Of a stretch of 64,000 bases of DNA, positions 8,788 to 16,759 are shown in pieces. This stretch comes from Mesorhizobium sp. B2-8-5. Its GTDB lineage: Bacteria > Pseudomonadota > Alphaproteobacteria > Rhizobiales > Rhizobiaceae. A program made the translations under genes and the position numbers. Position 1 is the stretch's first letter. Every line of letters starts with the position of its first letter. The DNA lies in NCBI RefSeq assembly GCF_006440675.2, contig NZ_CP083951.1:1116001-1180000 (forward strand), in the 5' to 3' direction. The notes under the pieces are model-generated. The model did not search any database. It was given only the letters and a program-made list of their open reading frames with translations, and was not told the DNA's origin.

Positions 8788-10251
8788 ATGCTCCAGGCTA
8801 TTGCAGATATCGTCAGACTGGACGGCGCCGAAAAGCATTTCGGCGCCGTCCGGGCGCTTAACGGTGTCGACTTCCATGTCGGCGCCGGCGAATGCGTCGG
8901 GTTGGTCGGGCATAACGGCGCCGGCAAGTCGACGCTCATGCATATGGTGGCCGGCACGCTGCGGCCGGATGGCGGGCAGATCGCCGTGCGCGGCAATCAG
9001 GAGGCAAGCTATTCGGTGGCGCGGGCGCTCGAGCTCGGCATACGCTGCGTGTTTCAGGAACTGTCGCTCTGCCCCAATCTCAGCATTGCCGAGAATACGC
9101 GCATCAACCATCCCTCGCTCGCCGGTTTCGGCTGGCGGCGCAAGGCCGCGGATCTCATCCGCGCCAAGCTCGACGAGATCTTTCCCGACCACGGCATTTC
9201 GGCCGACGACATTGCCGGCGACCTTTCGATCGGCAGGCGGCAGATGGTCGAGGTGGCGCGCGCCTTCACGCTGACCCGCGAGCCGCTGCACCTTGTCATC
9301 CTCGACGAGCCGACCTCCTCGCTCGATGCGCATACGGCGGGGCAATTGCTTTCATTCGTGCGCCGCTTCGTCGAAAAGGGCGGCAGCTGCATCCTGATCT
9401 CGCATGTGCTGGGCGAGGTGTTGCAGAACGCCGACCGCATCGTGGTGATGCGCGACGGCAAGGTGGTCGCGGCGGATGCCGCCAATGCCTTCGATCGCGA
9501 TAAGCTGGTCGCCGCCATGGGTGGCGCCGAAGGGCATCACAAAGCCGCCGCCGAGGCCCGCAAGAGCGAGCCTGGCGCGCTCAGGGTTCGCGCGCGCCCG
9601 GCCAGGCAGCAGGACGGCAAGGAGCTTGTCGCCCGCGCCGGCGAGATCATCGGGCTTGCCGGCCTTGCCGGCCACGGCCAGACGGACCTGCTCCTGGCCA
9701 TATTCTCAGCTGCCTCCCGCGCCAGGGCAGGCATCGAGGTCACCGCGCCGGTGGCGCTGGTCGCCGGCGACCGCCAGTCGGACGGCATCTTTTCGCAATG
9801 GTCGATCGCGCAGAATATCGGCATCCGCTCGCTGGCCCGGCTGCGCAACGGCCTGCTGATCTCGCCGCAGCGCGAGGCCGAGCTCGCCGAATTCTGGAAG
9901 AAGAAGATCGGCATCCGCACGCCGGACATGAACAACAACATCTTCTCGCTGTCGGGCGGCAATCAGCAGAAGGCGCTGTTTGCCCGTGCGCTCGGCTCCG
10001 ACGCCGAGATCGTGCTGATGGACGACCCGATGCGCGGCGTCGATATCGGCACCAAGCTCGAAGTCTACGATCTCGTGCGCGAGGAGGCCGCCAAGGGCCG
10101 CACTTTCCTCTGGTACACCACCGAGACCGAGGAGCTCGACAATTGCGATCATGTCTATGTCTTCAAGAACGGCCGCATCGTCGCCAATCTTGGGCGCGAC
10201 GAGCTGACGGAGGAAAAGATCATCCAGTCCTCGTTCGGCGATGCGGCCTGA
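8788..10251 (+). CDS. Sugar ABC transporter, duplicated ATP-binding protein (RbsA/XylG type)
   Basis: About 487 aa with two nucleotide-binding domains. Domain 1 has Walker [10 protein letters not shown], signature LSIGRRQ and Walker [12 protein letters not shown]. Domain 2 has the degenerate Walker [10 protein letters not shown], normal for this family, a canonical signature LSGGNQQ, and Walker [12 protein letters not shown] with Asp in the usual catalytic-Glu place. The start is either the ATG at 8788 or the in-frame TTG at 8782; the GAGG directly before the ATG is too close to be decisive. It stops 1 bp before the next start. Confidence 0.9.
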   Translation: MLQAIADIVRLDGAEKHFGAVRALNGVDFHVGAGECVGLVGHNGAGKSTLMHMVAGTLRPDGGQIAVRGNQEASYSVARALELGIRCVFQELSLCPNLSIAENTRINHPSLAGFGWRRKAADLIRAKLDEIFPDHGISADDIAGDLSIGRRQMVEVARAFTLTREPLHLVILDEPTSSLDAHTAGQLLSFVRRFVEKGGSCILISHVLGEVLQNADRIVVMRDGKVVAADAANAFDRDKLVAAMGGAEGHHKAAAEARKSEPGALRVRARPARQQDGKELVARAGEIIGLAGLAGHGQTDLLLAIFSAASRARAGIEVTAPVALVAGDRQSDGIFSQWSIAQNIGIRSLARLRNGLLISPQREAELAEFWKKKIGIRTPDMNNNIFSLSGGNQQKALFARALGSDAEIVLMDDPMRGVDIGTKLEVYDLVREEAAKGRTFLWYTTETEELDNCDHVYVFKNGRIVANLGRDELTEEKIIQSSFGDAA

Positions 10252-10252
10252 G

Positions 10253-11230
10253 ATGACCGCGATCGCTCCCGGCACGCTCCCGAAATCCTCGCCGCGCGGC
10301 AGCGCTGCCCGAGCGCGCCTGCTGCGCGGCCTCTTGCCGGCCTTGTCGCTGGCGCTGGTGCTGATCGCGATCGCCTGGCTCAATCCGCGCGCCATCAGCT
10401 ATTTCGGCTTCAACCTGATGCTCAACCTGGCGATCCCGATCGCGCTGGCGACGATCGCGCAGATGTTCGTCATCGCCGGCAACGAGCTCGATCTGTCCAT
10501 AGGGACATTCGTCGGCTTCGTCGGCTGTGTCACCGCGACCTGGCTGAGGGACGCGCCGCTCATCGGCATCGGGATTCTGCTGGGATCGATCGGCGTCTAT
10601 GCCTTGCTCGGCGCGCTGATCCACCTGCGCAATTTGCCGTCGATCGTTGTCACGCTCGGCATGAGTTTCGTCTGGCAGGGGCTTGCCATCCTGGTCCTGC
10701 CCAAGCCGGGCGGCAAGGCGCCGGACTGGCTGCTTTCGATCATGTCCTTCAAGCCGCCCTACATCCCGTTTCCGATCCTTGCCGCGCTGCTGATCGCCGC
10801 GGTCGTGCATTTCGGCCTGATGCGCACGTCCTATGGCGTGATCCTGCGCGGTTCCGGCGGCAACGCCGCGGCGCTGAGGCGCGCCGGCTGGTCGCTGCTC
10901 AAGACCAAGGTCGTGCTCTTCGCTCTGACAGGCCTGTTCGGCGTGCTTTCCGGCATGGCGCTGATCGGCATCACCACCTCGGCCGACGCCAATATCGGCA
11001 ACGGCTACACACTGCTGTCGATTGCCGGCGTCATCCTCGGCGGCGGCGAGTTCGTCGGCGGGCGCGTGTCGCCGATCGGCGCGGTGCTCGGGGCGCTGAC
11101 GCTGGCGCTGGCCGCATCACCGCTCTTGACCTTCATGCACATCCCGCCCGACTGGCAGGTGGCCGCCAATGGCGCGATCCTGATCATCGTGCTTGCCGCG
11201 CGGGTGCTGATCAGCCGCAGGGAGCGGTAA
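10253..11230 (+). CDS. Sugar ABC transporter permease (RbsC type)
   Basis: Integral membrane permease of the BPD_transp_2 (ribose/branched-chain type) family, about 325 aa with 8-10 hydrophobic segments starting at LLPALSLALVLIAIAWL. The typical motif ELDLSIGTFVGFVG follows the second helix. The ATG at 10253 lies one base after the ATPase stop; an in-frame ATG at 10241 overlaps that stop. It is paired with the next permease to form a heterodimeric channel. Confidence 0.88.
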   Translation: MTAIAPGTLPKSSPRGSAARARLLRGLLPALSLALVLIAIAWLNPRAISYFGFNLMLNLAIPIALATIAQMFVIAGNELDLSIGTFVGFVGCVTATWLRDAPLIGIGILLGSIGVYALLGALIHLRNLPSIVVTLGMSFVWQGLAILVLPKPGGKAPDWLLSIMSFKPPYIPFPILAALLIAAVVHFGLMRTSYGVILRGSGGNAAALRRAGWSLLKTKVVLFALTGLFGVLSGMALIGITTSADANIGNGYTLLSIAGVILGGGEFVGGRVSPIGAVLGALTLALAASPLLTFMHIPPDWQVAANGAILIIVLAARVLISRRER

Positions 11231-11233
11231 GCG

Positions 11234-12181
11234 ATGGCCTCGCTGCGTATGGTGCTCGAAAAGCCCTGGATCTGGTCCTTTGTCGGCGCGCTGGTCGTCT
11301 GGCTGGCAACGATCGTCTTCACCGGCGGCTATGGCGCCGGCGGCATGGTCACGGCGGCGCTCTCGCTTGCCGTCTTCACCGTCATCGTCGGCGTCGGCCA
11401 GATGTTCGTCATCACGCTGGGACCCGGCAATGTCGACCTGTCGCTGCCGGCCAATATCGGGCTGGCCAGCGCGGTCGCGATGAAGGTGATGGGCGGCAGC
11501 GATGCCATGATCGTCGTCGGGCTGCTCGCGGCACTTGCCTGCGGCGCCGCGATCGGCGCCATCAACTACCTGCTGATCTGGGCGCTGCGCATCCCGCCGA
11601 TCATCGCCACGCTGTCGGCGAGCTTCATCATCCAGTCGGTCGACATCAGCTATGGCCGCGGGTTGCAGATCAAGCCGCCGCCGGGTTTCGCCGACTTCAC
11701 CAACTGGCAGGTGCTGGGCATTCCGGTGCTGGCGATGCTGACGGTGGTCTTCACCATCGGCGCCGCGCTTGCGCTGCAGCGCATGATCTACGGCCGATCG
11801 GTGCTGGCAATCGGCCAGAACATCCGCGCCGCCTGGCTCGCCGGCGTCCATGTCGGCCGCATCCGCTTCCTCACCTACACGCTGTGCGGCGCGCTGGGCG
11901 GCATCGACGGGGCGCTGCTCGCCGGTTACTTCCGCGGCGCCAATGTCGACATCGGCAACGAATACCTGCTGGCCTCGATCGCGGTCGTGGTCATCGGCGG
12001 CACCTCGGTCGCCGGCGGCAAGGCCAACGTGCCGGGCGTCTGGGGCGCCGGCCTGTTCCTGGTGCTCTTGCTCACCATGCTCAATACCTTCGGCGTTAGC
12101 GCCGGCGTGCGGCTGGTGCTGACCGGACTGATCATCGTCGGCGTAATCACGGCGGCCGGCGGCGAGAAGGCGGTGCGCTAA
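11234..12181 (+). CDS. Sugar ABC transporter permease (RbsC type), second subunit
   Basis: 315 aa, BPD_transp_2 family, about 8-10 membrane segments. The motif GPGNVDLSLPANIGLAS corresponds to the family's (D/N)LSVG element, and VVVIGGTSVAGGKANVPGV is the conserved C-terminal permease segment. It begins 3 bp after the first permease and ends the operon. The two permeases are only distantly similar, consistent with a heterodimer. Confidence 0.88.
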   Translation: MASLRMVLEKPWIWSFVGALVVWLATIVFTGGYGAGGMVTAALSLAVFTVIVGVGQMFVITLGPGNVDLSLPANIGLASAVAMKVMGGSDAMIVVGLLAALACGAAIGAINYLLIWALRIPPIIATLSASFIIQSVDISYGRGLQIKPPPGFADFTNWQVLGIPVLAMLTVVFTIGAALALQRMIYGRSVLAIGQNIRAAWLAGVHVGRIRFLTYTLCGALGGIDGALLAGYFRGANVDIGNEYLLASIAVVVIGGTSVAGGKANVPGVWGAGLFLVLLLTMLNTFGVSAGVRLVLTGLIIVGVITAAGGEKAVR

Positions 12182-12183
12182 AG

Positions 12184-12302
12184 CGTTTCACCGTTTCACG
12201 GAAACGGCGAACCGCTCTATCTCTTTGTTTTGACGCAATTCCGGACGGAAGGCTACGGCGAAACCGCCGAACCTAACCGCTCACTTTTCCTGGGATCGCC
12301 TT
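12184..12302. repeat. Dispersed intergenic repeat, family D, copy 2 (long form)
   Basis: The longest copy of family D, directly after the sugar operon. It opens with GCGTTTCACCGTTTC, and the self-complementary GTTTCACGGAAAC-like segment could form a hairpin serving as an operon 3' end. It then contains TTTGTTTTGACGCAATTCC, also present at 17.5 kb, and ends near CACTTTTCCTGGGATCGCC. Confidence 0.7.
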
Positions 12303-12416
12303 AATTCCCCGACACAGGGATTTTGAAAGGTTGCCGTTTGTCTTGGCGCAAGATTTTCCGTTCATGTCCGTGAAATCAGCGCAAACGCCGGGGATTGGTT
12401 GAAGCCGCCGCAACCT

Positions 12417-12470
12417 CGTCATTCTATGGCGGAGCAAGGAGCGAAGCGACGCGCGCAGACCCTGGAATCC
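12417..12470 (+). repeat. Palindromic repeat family A, left half, interrupted by the IS110 element
   Basis: The segment CGTCATTCTATGGCGGAGC through GACCCTGGAATCC matches the first 54 bases of the intact copy at 22984. The match stops exactly after GAATCC. The expected continuation (CCATGCCGTGAC in other copies) is found again at 13581, on the far side of the transposase gene, so this is one repeat split by an insertion. Confidence 0.85.
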
Positions 12471-12644
12471 TGTGTGTTGGTTCTGGTGTATGGTTTGAAG
12501 TGGGAAGGAGACCGAATGAATCCTGGTCGTCCTTTCGGACAGGCCGTGGCATGGCCCGGTCCCTTCCCACCGGTGAACCATCAACCTGAACAGTTGCACG
12601 GGGCTGTTCTAAGCAGACCCCGCACCACAGGAAGAGGCGTGGAC
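12471..12644 (+). ncRNA. Candidate IS110 bridge RNA (left-end non-coding region)
   Basis: Two consecutive stem-loops are visible. Loop 1 is closed by TGGGAAGGAGACCG (12501-12514) pairing with CGGTCCCTTCCCA (12557-12569) with one bulge, and has an inner GTCC-TTTC-GGAC hairpin at 12529-12540. It carries GAATCC (12518-12523), identical to the left target, and GGCATGG (12548-12554), complementary to the repeat's CCATGCC. Loop 2 contains ACAGTTGC (12590-12597), identical to the element's right end (13574-13581). It also has a CGGGGCTG/CAG-CCCCG hairpin (12599-12622) and CACAGG (12626-12631), complementary to the left junction CCTGTG (12469-12474). The order target loop then donor loop follows the IS621 model. 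The exact RNA ends are unknown. Confidence 0.7.
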
Positions 12645-13571
12645 ATGATAGCCCAGAACTATGTCGGCTGCGACATCTCAAAGCAGTGGCTCGATTTTTT
12701 TGATGAGACAAGTGGCCGTCTTCGGCGCATCGACAACCAGGCCGACGCGATCGCGGCGTATGTGGCGGGCCTTGATCCCAGTCGGGACTTCGTCGTCATG
12801 GAGGCGACAGGCGTCCATGACCGGCTTCTGCGCCATGCGCTGGCCAAGGCCGGCGTGCCGTTCTCGCGGCACAACCCAGCGCATACCCACCACTATGCGA
12901 AGTCGACGAGACGGCGGGCCAAGACCGATCCTCTCGACGCCAGGATGCTGAGCGACTACGGCCGTCGCTATAATCCTGAGGCCGAGCCGGCGCCGCGCGA
13001 AGAAGTCGAGCGGCTTCAATCGCTTGCCCGCTACCGCGATCAACTGGTCGAGATGCGGGCAACGGCGAAGAAGCACCTCGCCAAGGCCTTCAATGAGATC
13101 GTCATTGCCGATCTGGAAGAAACGATCGCCTACCTCGACACGCGCATCAAGGCGATCGAGAGCCAGATTGCCGACGTCATTCGTCAAGCCGAGGACACCG
13201 CCCGCGATTACACGCTCATGGTCTCCGTGCCCGGTGTCTCCAAGGTCGGCGCATTCTCGCTGCTGGCGCTTCTGCCCGAGCTCGGCCAGCGCTCACCCAA
13301 GGCGATCGCGGCACTGGTCGGCCTGGCCCCGTTCGACAACAAAAGCGGCAAGCTCAACCGCAGGAGCCAGATCCAGGGCGGGCGATCACGCGTGCGCCGC
13401 GCTCTCTACATGGCAGCCCTCACCGCCATCAGAACCTGTGAGCGCTTCAAGACCTTCTACAGCGCACTTGCTGCCCGCTCCGGCTCCAAGAAGCTCGCCA
13501 TCATCGCCGTCGCAAGGAAGCTCCTGGTCGTCCTCAACGCCATCATGCGCGATAAAACCGCATTCGCATGA
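12645..13571 (+). CDS. IS110-family transposase (DEDD/Tnp_20 recombinase)
   Basis: 308 aa, full length. The N-terminal RuvC-like DEDD domain has Asp10 in GCDISK, Glu53 in VMEATG, and Asp95 and Asp98 in KTDPLDAR. A helical middle (about 110-190) leads to the Tnp_20 domain with VPGVSKVGAFSLLALLPELG, a candidate nucleophilic Ser at about 234 in DNKSGK, and RVRRALYMAALTA. No frameshift or stop is seen, so it may be active. The ATG at 12645 was chosen because the in-frame sequence upstream is the structured non-coding left end. Confidence 0.93.
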   Translation: MIAQNYVGCDISKQWLDFFDETSGRLRRIDNQADAIAAYVAGLDPSRDFVVMEATGVHDRLLRHALAKAGVPFSRHNPAHTHHYAKSTRRRAKTDPLDARMLSDYGRRYNPEAEPAPREEVERLQSLARYRDQLVEMRATAKKHLAKAFNEIVIADLEETIAYLDTRIKAIESQIADVIRQAEDTARDYTLMVSVPGVSKVGAFSLLALLPELGQRSPKAIAALVGLAPFDNKSGKLNRRSQIQGGRSRVRRALYMAALTAIRTCERFKTFYSALAARSGSKKLAIIAVARKLLVVLNAIMRDKTAFA

Positions 13572-13580
13572 ACACAGTTG

Positions 13581-13617
13581 CCATTCCGTGACGTCAAGGC
13601 GTCGCCACGGTGCAGAA
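13581..13617 (+). repeat. Palindromic repeat family A, right half after the IS110 element
   Basis: CCATTCCGTGACG and then GCCACGGTGCAGAA match the continuation of the intact repeat at 23036-23072 (CCATGCCGTGACG and GCCACGGTCCAGAA). It resumes the copy broken at 12470. One base differs from the consensus in the right target (CCATTCC instead of CCATGCC). Confidence 0.8.
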
Positions 13618-13647
13618 TTTTGCTCCGCTGTACTCCCTGGTGAAGGT

Positions 13648-13709
13648 AATGGCATGGATTCTAGGGTCTTCGCGACGGAGCTTCGCTCCTGCTCCGCCCT
13701 AGAATGACG
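13648..13709 (-). repeat. Palindromic repeat family A, inverted intact copy
   Basis: An inverted copy of the family, reading GGCATGGATTCTAGGGTC and ending CCTAGAATGACG on the plus strand. It is inverted relative to the split copy upstream, so the IS110 locus sits between two facing copies. It keeps GGCATGGATTC, the exact complement of the predicted IS110 target. Confidence 0.85.
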
Positions 13710-13835
13710 ATCGCGATGGGCGTTTCAGCTAATCTCGAACGCATGCACTTGCCAACACAAACAAAGCCGACCGGTCAAAATCCCCGTGCAGTGCCATTGA
13801 GCAAACGGTCTTCCGTCCGGGATTGCGTTGAAGCC

Positions 13836-14369
13836 CTACTTTGCCGCCTTGGCCCGCTTGATCGCGTCGACGATCATCTTCTTGGCATATTTGGAGTCGT
13901 GCCAGCCCTCGATCTTGACCCACTTGCCAGGCTCGAGATCCTTGTAATGCTCGAAGAAGTGCTGCACCTGCTGGCGCGTGATTTCCGGCAGGTGCGTGTA
14001 TTCGGTTACGTTCTCGTAGCGCAGCGTCAGCTTCGGCGAGGGAACGGCGATCACCTTCTCGTCCTGGCCGGCATTGTCTTCCATGATCAAGACGCCGATC
14101 GGCCGAACATTGATGACGCAGCCCGGCACCAGCGCGCGCGTGTTGCAGACCAGAACGTCGATCGGGTCGCCGTCGCCCGACAGCGTGTGCGGCACGAAGC
14201 CGTAATTACCGGGATAGCGCATCGAGGTGTGCAGGAAGCGGTCGACGAACAGCGTGCCGGCCTCCTTGTCCATCTCGTATTTGATCGGCTCGCCGCCGAT
14301 CGGCACCTCGATGATGACGTTGACGTCGTCAGGTGGGTTCTTTCCGGTCGCAATCGCTTCGATACGCAT
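13836..14369 (-). CDS. ppa: Inorganic pyrophosphatase (family I, soluble)
   Basis: Hydrolyses pyrophosphate to phosphate, pulling biosynthetic reactions forward. 177 aa, the usual bacterial length. It starts [18 protein letters not shown], with the KYEMDKE substrate segment near residue 30. The signature DGDPIDVLV (metal-binding Asp triad) lies near 65-73 and the C-terminal [13 protein letters not shown] is present. It is a single gene flanked by short spacers. Confidence 0.97.
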   Translation of the reverse strand: MRIEAIATGKNPPDDVNVIIEVPIGGEPIKYEMDKEAGTLFVDRFLHTSMRYPGNYGFVPHTLSGDGDPIDVLVCNTRALVPGCVINVRPIGVLIMEDNAGQDEKVIAVPSPKLTLRYENVTEYTHLPEITRQQVQHFFEHYKDLEPGKWVKIEGWHDSKYAKKMIVDAIKRAKAAK

Positions 14370-14490
14370 GATCTATCCCTCTCTCGATTCCAAGACCGAT
14401 AGCGGGCGAAACGTCATGGTGCAATGCGGTGAATAGCACTGAACGCTAATGAAAGCGCACAGTTTGTGATGGCCTGTAACTTAGGCGACG

Positions 14491-15000
14491 CTAGTCATTC
14501 CAGACGAAGGCGACCTTCTTCAGCGCCTTCTGCTCGAAGACCTCGACGCCTTCGGCGATATCACGGCCGCCATTGCCGGCATAGAAGGCCAGGGCGTTGT
14601 GGTTGTCTTCCAGCGCCCAGACCACCAGGCCACGCAGGCCATGGTCGGCGAGCCGGGCCTTGGCCGCCTTGAACAGACGGCTGCCGAGCCCGATGCCCTG
14701 ATATTCGGGACGCAGGTAAAGCTCGTAGATCTCGCCCTGCTGGCGGAGCTCGCGGGCGCGGTTCTTGCCGATCGTGGCGTAGCCGGCGACCGTCCCGCCG
14801 ATCTCGACCACCAGCACGGTGGCGGCGCGGCGAATCGCGTTGGCCCACCAGTCGACGCCGCGGCGGTTGATCATCGAGGTCAGCGTGCGGTGCGGGATGA
14901 TGCCGGAATAGGCGCCGCGCCAGGCCTGCTGGTGCACCTCGGCAATGGCGCTCGCGTCGCGCGGCTCTGCCTTCCGGATGTCGATCGTCAGCGTGTTCAT
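14491..15000 (-). CDS. GNAT-family N-acetyltransferase
   Basis: 169 aa. Acetyl-CoA-dependent transferase fold: an N-terminal strand MNTLTIDIRKAEPRDASAIA, the central strand AGYATIG, and the acetyl-CoA pyrophosphate-binding motif EYQGIGLGSRLFKAAKARL (Q-x-x-G-x-G/A pattern) near residues 98-115. The C-terminal ALAFYAGNGG is typical of this fold. The acceptor substrate is unknown. Confidence 0.88.
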   Translation of the reverse strand: MNTLTIDIRKAEPRDASAIAEVHQQAWRGAYSGIIPHRTLTSMINRRGVDWWANAIRRAATVLVVEIGGTVAGYATIGKNRARELRQQGEIYELYLRPEYQGIGLGSRLFKAAKARLADHGLRGLVVWALEDNHNALAFYAGNGGRDIAEGVEVFEQKALKKVAFVWND

Positions 15001-15101
15001 GATTGGTTAACCATAAACCCGCATCGGCTGATTGCAAAGAGTCCGCCAAACCCCTTCGACGCTTTCGCACAGGCGAAAGGCGCGTGAGCGGACAAGGCGC
15101 C

Positions 15102-15740
15102 TCAGATTTCGACGAGATGATCGTCGAGCTCGTTGGCGTCGCCTTCGGTCACCGGGAAATGCTCGGCGAGCACCGCGCCGACCGTGCCGATGGCCTTGAC
15201 GAAGCCGTCGGGCAGCCGGTCGTCGCCGGCATGCTTCGTCAGGTCGCGCACAACGCCGTCCCAGACATGCTGGCCGACCTTGGCATCGATGCCGGAGTCG
15301 GCGACGACCTCGGCATAGCGCTCGGCGATGGAGACGAAGATGAGCACGCCCGTGCGCGCCTGCGTGCGGTGGACGTTGCGGGCCAGGAACTGCTTCATCG
15401 CATTGGCGTGCGCCGCCTGATAGCGCAGCCTTCTCGGCACGAAATGAATGCGCAAGGCGGGCAGAAACCAGAGCAGGGCGAGCACCGAGGCCTGCGCCAG
15501 CACTTGTGCCAGGACGAAATGCGGTAGCCGGATGGTCAACCACCAGGCCTCCAGCCCGTAGGCGACGGCAAGGCTGGCGATGAACAGGCCGATCGTCGTC
15601 GTGAACGCAGCCGGAAAGAAGTAGCCGTCGCTGGCTCGAGCGACGACGCAGTAGATCTCGCCGTCGGTCTTCAACTCGGCCGTCCGGATCGCCTCGGCGA
15701 TGCGGTCATGGTCCTCGGCGCTGATCGATCGCGTTGCCAT
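15102..15740 (-). CDS. TPM-domain membrane protein
   Basis: 212 aa. The N-terminal stretch ISAEDHDRIAEAIRTAELKTDGEIYCVVA is a TPM (TLP18.3/Psb32/MOLO-1) type domain, interrupted by two hydrophobic segments at about 45-65 and 75-110. The rest (about 125-212) is another TPM-like region with TGVLIFVSIAERYAEVVAD. It follows the larger TPM protein by 6 bp and belongs to a lemA-TPM-TPM set. The biochemical role is unknown; such clusters are linked to envelope functions. Confidence 0.75.
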   Translation of the reverse strand: MATRSISAEDHDRIAEAIRTAELKTDGEIYCVVARASDGYFFPAAFTTTIGLFIASLAVAYGLEAWWLTIRLPHFVLAQVLAQASVLALLWFLPALRIHFVPRRLRYQAAHANAMKQFLARNVHRTQARTGVLIFVSIAERYAEVVADSGIDAKVGQHVWDGVVRDLTKHAGDDRLPDGFVKAIGTVGAVLAEHFPVTEGDANELDDHLVEI

Positions 15741-15746
15741 GATGCC

Positions 15747-16733
15747 TCACCAGCTTCCCGAGGAGCCGCCGCCACCGGACGAGCCGCCGCCGCCGGAAAA
15801 CCCGCCGCCGCCGCCACCCGACGACCAGCCTCCGCCGCCCGACGACCAGCCACCGCCACTCGACGAGGAGGATCGCCGGCCAGGCTCGAAAGTCATGCCG
15901 AGCCAGCGGTAGCGGCCGGGTCCGATCTTCTGGCCGAAGATCGGCGGCAGCACCGTCATCGCGATGCCGCCGAAGAAGATCAGCGCCCAGATGGTGATGA
16001 AGATGGCGAAAAACAGGTCATCGGAGTTGAACGGCGCCTGCTCGTTGCGCTTGCCGCGCGCTTCGAGCTCCTCCGGATTGCCCTCCAGCACCATGATCAT
16101 GTCGTCGACAGCCTTGGTGATGCCGCCGGAGAAATCGCCGGCGCGGAAGGCCGGCACCATGTCGTTCTCGATGATCAGCTTGGTGTGCAGGTCGGTGAGC
16201 GTGCCTTCGAGACCATAGCCGACCTCGATGCGCATCTTGCGGTCGTTGGGCGCCACCAGGAGCAGCACGCCGTTGTTTTCCTTGGCCTGGCCGAGCTTCC
16301 AGAAGCGGAACAGCCGGTTGGCGTAAGGCTCGATCTCCTCGCCGCCGAGGCTGGGTATGGTGGCGACGACGATCTGGTCCGAGCCTTTTGTCTCGAAGTC
16401 GGCAAGTTTCTGGGTCAGCGCCGCGCGTGTGCCGGCATCGATGATGCTGGCATTGTCGACGATGCGGCCGGTCAGCGCGGGGAGGTCGGCGGCGAGGGCG
16501 GCGAGGGGGAGGAGGAAGAGAGCGAGCAAAACACCGGCGAAGGCGCTCCGGCACCCCCCCCTCTGGCCTGCCGGCCATCTCCCCCGCAAGGGGGGAGATT
16601 GGACTTCAATGCGGTCTTCGCCAATCGCCAACGTTGCAGGAGAGGCGTCGGCAAAGAAGCTGCTAATCTCCCCCCTTGCGGGGGAGATGTCCGGCAGGAC
16701 AGAGGGGGGTGTGAAGGAACTCAAGGCCTGCAA
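15747..16733 (-). CDS. TPM-domain protein with glycine-rich tail (YgcG type); 5' end invaded by a repeat
   Basis: The protein core has a signal-like helix (AFAGVLLALFLLPLAALA), a TPM domain (TGRIVDNASIIDAGTRAALTQKL to about VLEGNPEELEARG), one transmembrane segment (DDLFFAIFITIWALIFFGGIAM) and a C-terminal tail of repeated Gly-Ser with W ending SSGSW, like YgcG proteins. The first about 60 residues of the open frame are encoded by a family B palindromic element and are probably not native. No ATG lies between them and the signal helix; a TTG at 16529 is the nearest alternative start. It is partnered with lemA, 26 bp away. Confidence 0.75.
   Translation of the reverse strand: MQALSSFTPPSVLPDISPARGEISSFFADASPATLAIGEDRIEVQSPPLRGRWPAGQRGGCRSAFAGVLLALFLLPLAALAADLPALTGRIVDNASIIDAGTRAALTQKLADFETKGSDQIVVATIPSLGGEEIEPYANRLFRFWKLGQAKENNGVLLLVAPNDRKMRIEVGYGLEGTLTDLHTKLIIENDMVPAFRAGDFSGGITKAVDDMIMVLEGNPEELEARGKRNEQAPFNSDDLFFAIFITIWALIFFGGIAMTVLPPIFGQKIGPGRYRWLGMTFEPGRRSSSSSGGGWSSGGGGWSSGGGGGGFSGGGGSSGGGGSSGSW
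16552..16710. repeat. Composite palindromic element, family B, copy 1
   Basis: Two inverted arms, CCCCCCCTCTGGCCTGCCGG (16554-16573) with AAGGGGGGAGATT, and AATCTCCCCCCTTGCGGGGG (16665-16684) with CCGGCAGGACAGAGGGGGG. They flank a spacer of about 64 nt that contains CTTCGCCAATCGCCAACGTTG. The spacer resembles that of the 55.4-kb copy (CTTCGCCAACTTTCAATGTTG), so arms and spacer behave as one mobile unit. It sits at the 5' end of the TPM gene, between lemA and TPM. Confidence 0.85.
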
Positions 16734-16759
16734 GCTCGATTAAATTTCAGTCGAGGCTC

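Larger units (their letters stand above)
12471..13582 (+). mobile_element. IS110-family insertion sequence in a family A repeat
   Basis: Element of about 1,112 bp. Its limits were set by comparing the split repeat with intact copies: repeat sequence ends at 12470 and resumes at 13581-13582, with a CC dinucleotide shared by both junctions and no target duplication or terminal inverted repeats, as expected for IS110. The layout is a 174-nt non-coding left end, the transposase CDS, and only about 10 nt of right end. This is the IS110-group arrangement rather than the IS1111 one. Confidence 0.8.

Noticed and set aside
9600-10251. Loss of function of the second ATPase domain in the sugar transporter
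   Set aside because: The missing Walker A lysine is normal for the second domain of RbsA-type proteins. Only the Glu-to-Asp change is slightly unusual, and it gives no evidence of a defect.
12399-12644. 82-residue N-terminal extension of the IS110 transposase
   Set aside because: The IS110 family starts near the GCDISK motif. The upstream DNA is the structured left end and part of the target repeat, not coding.
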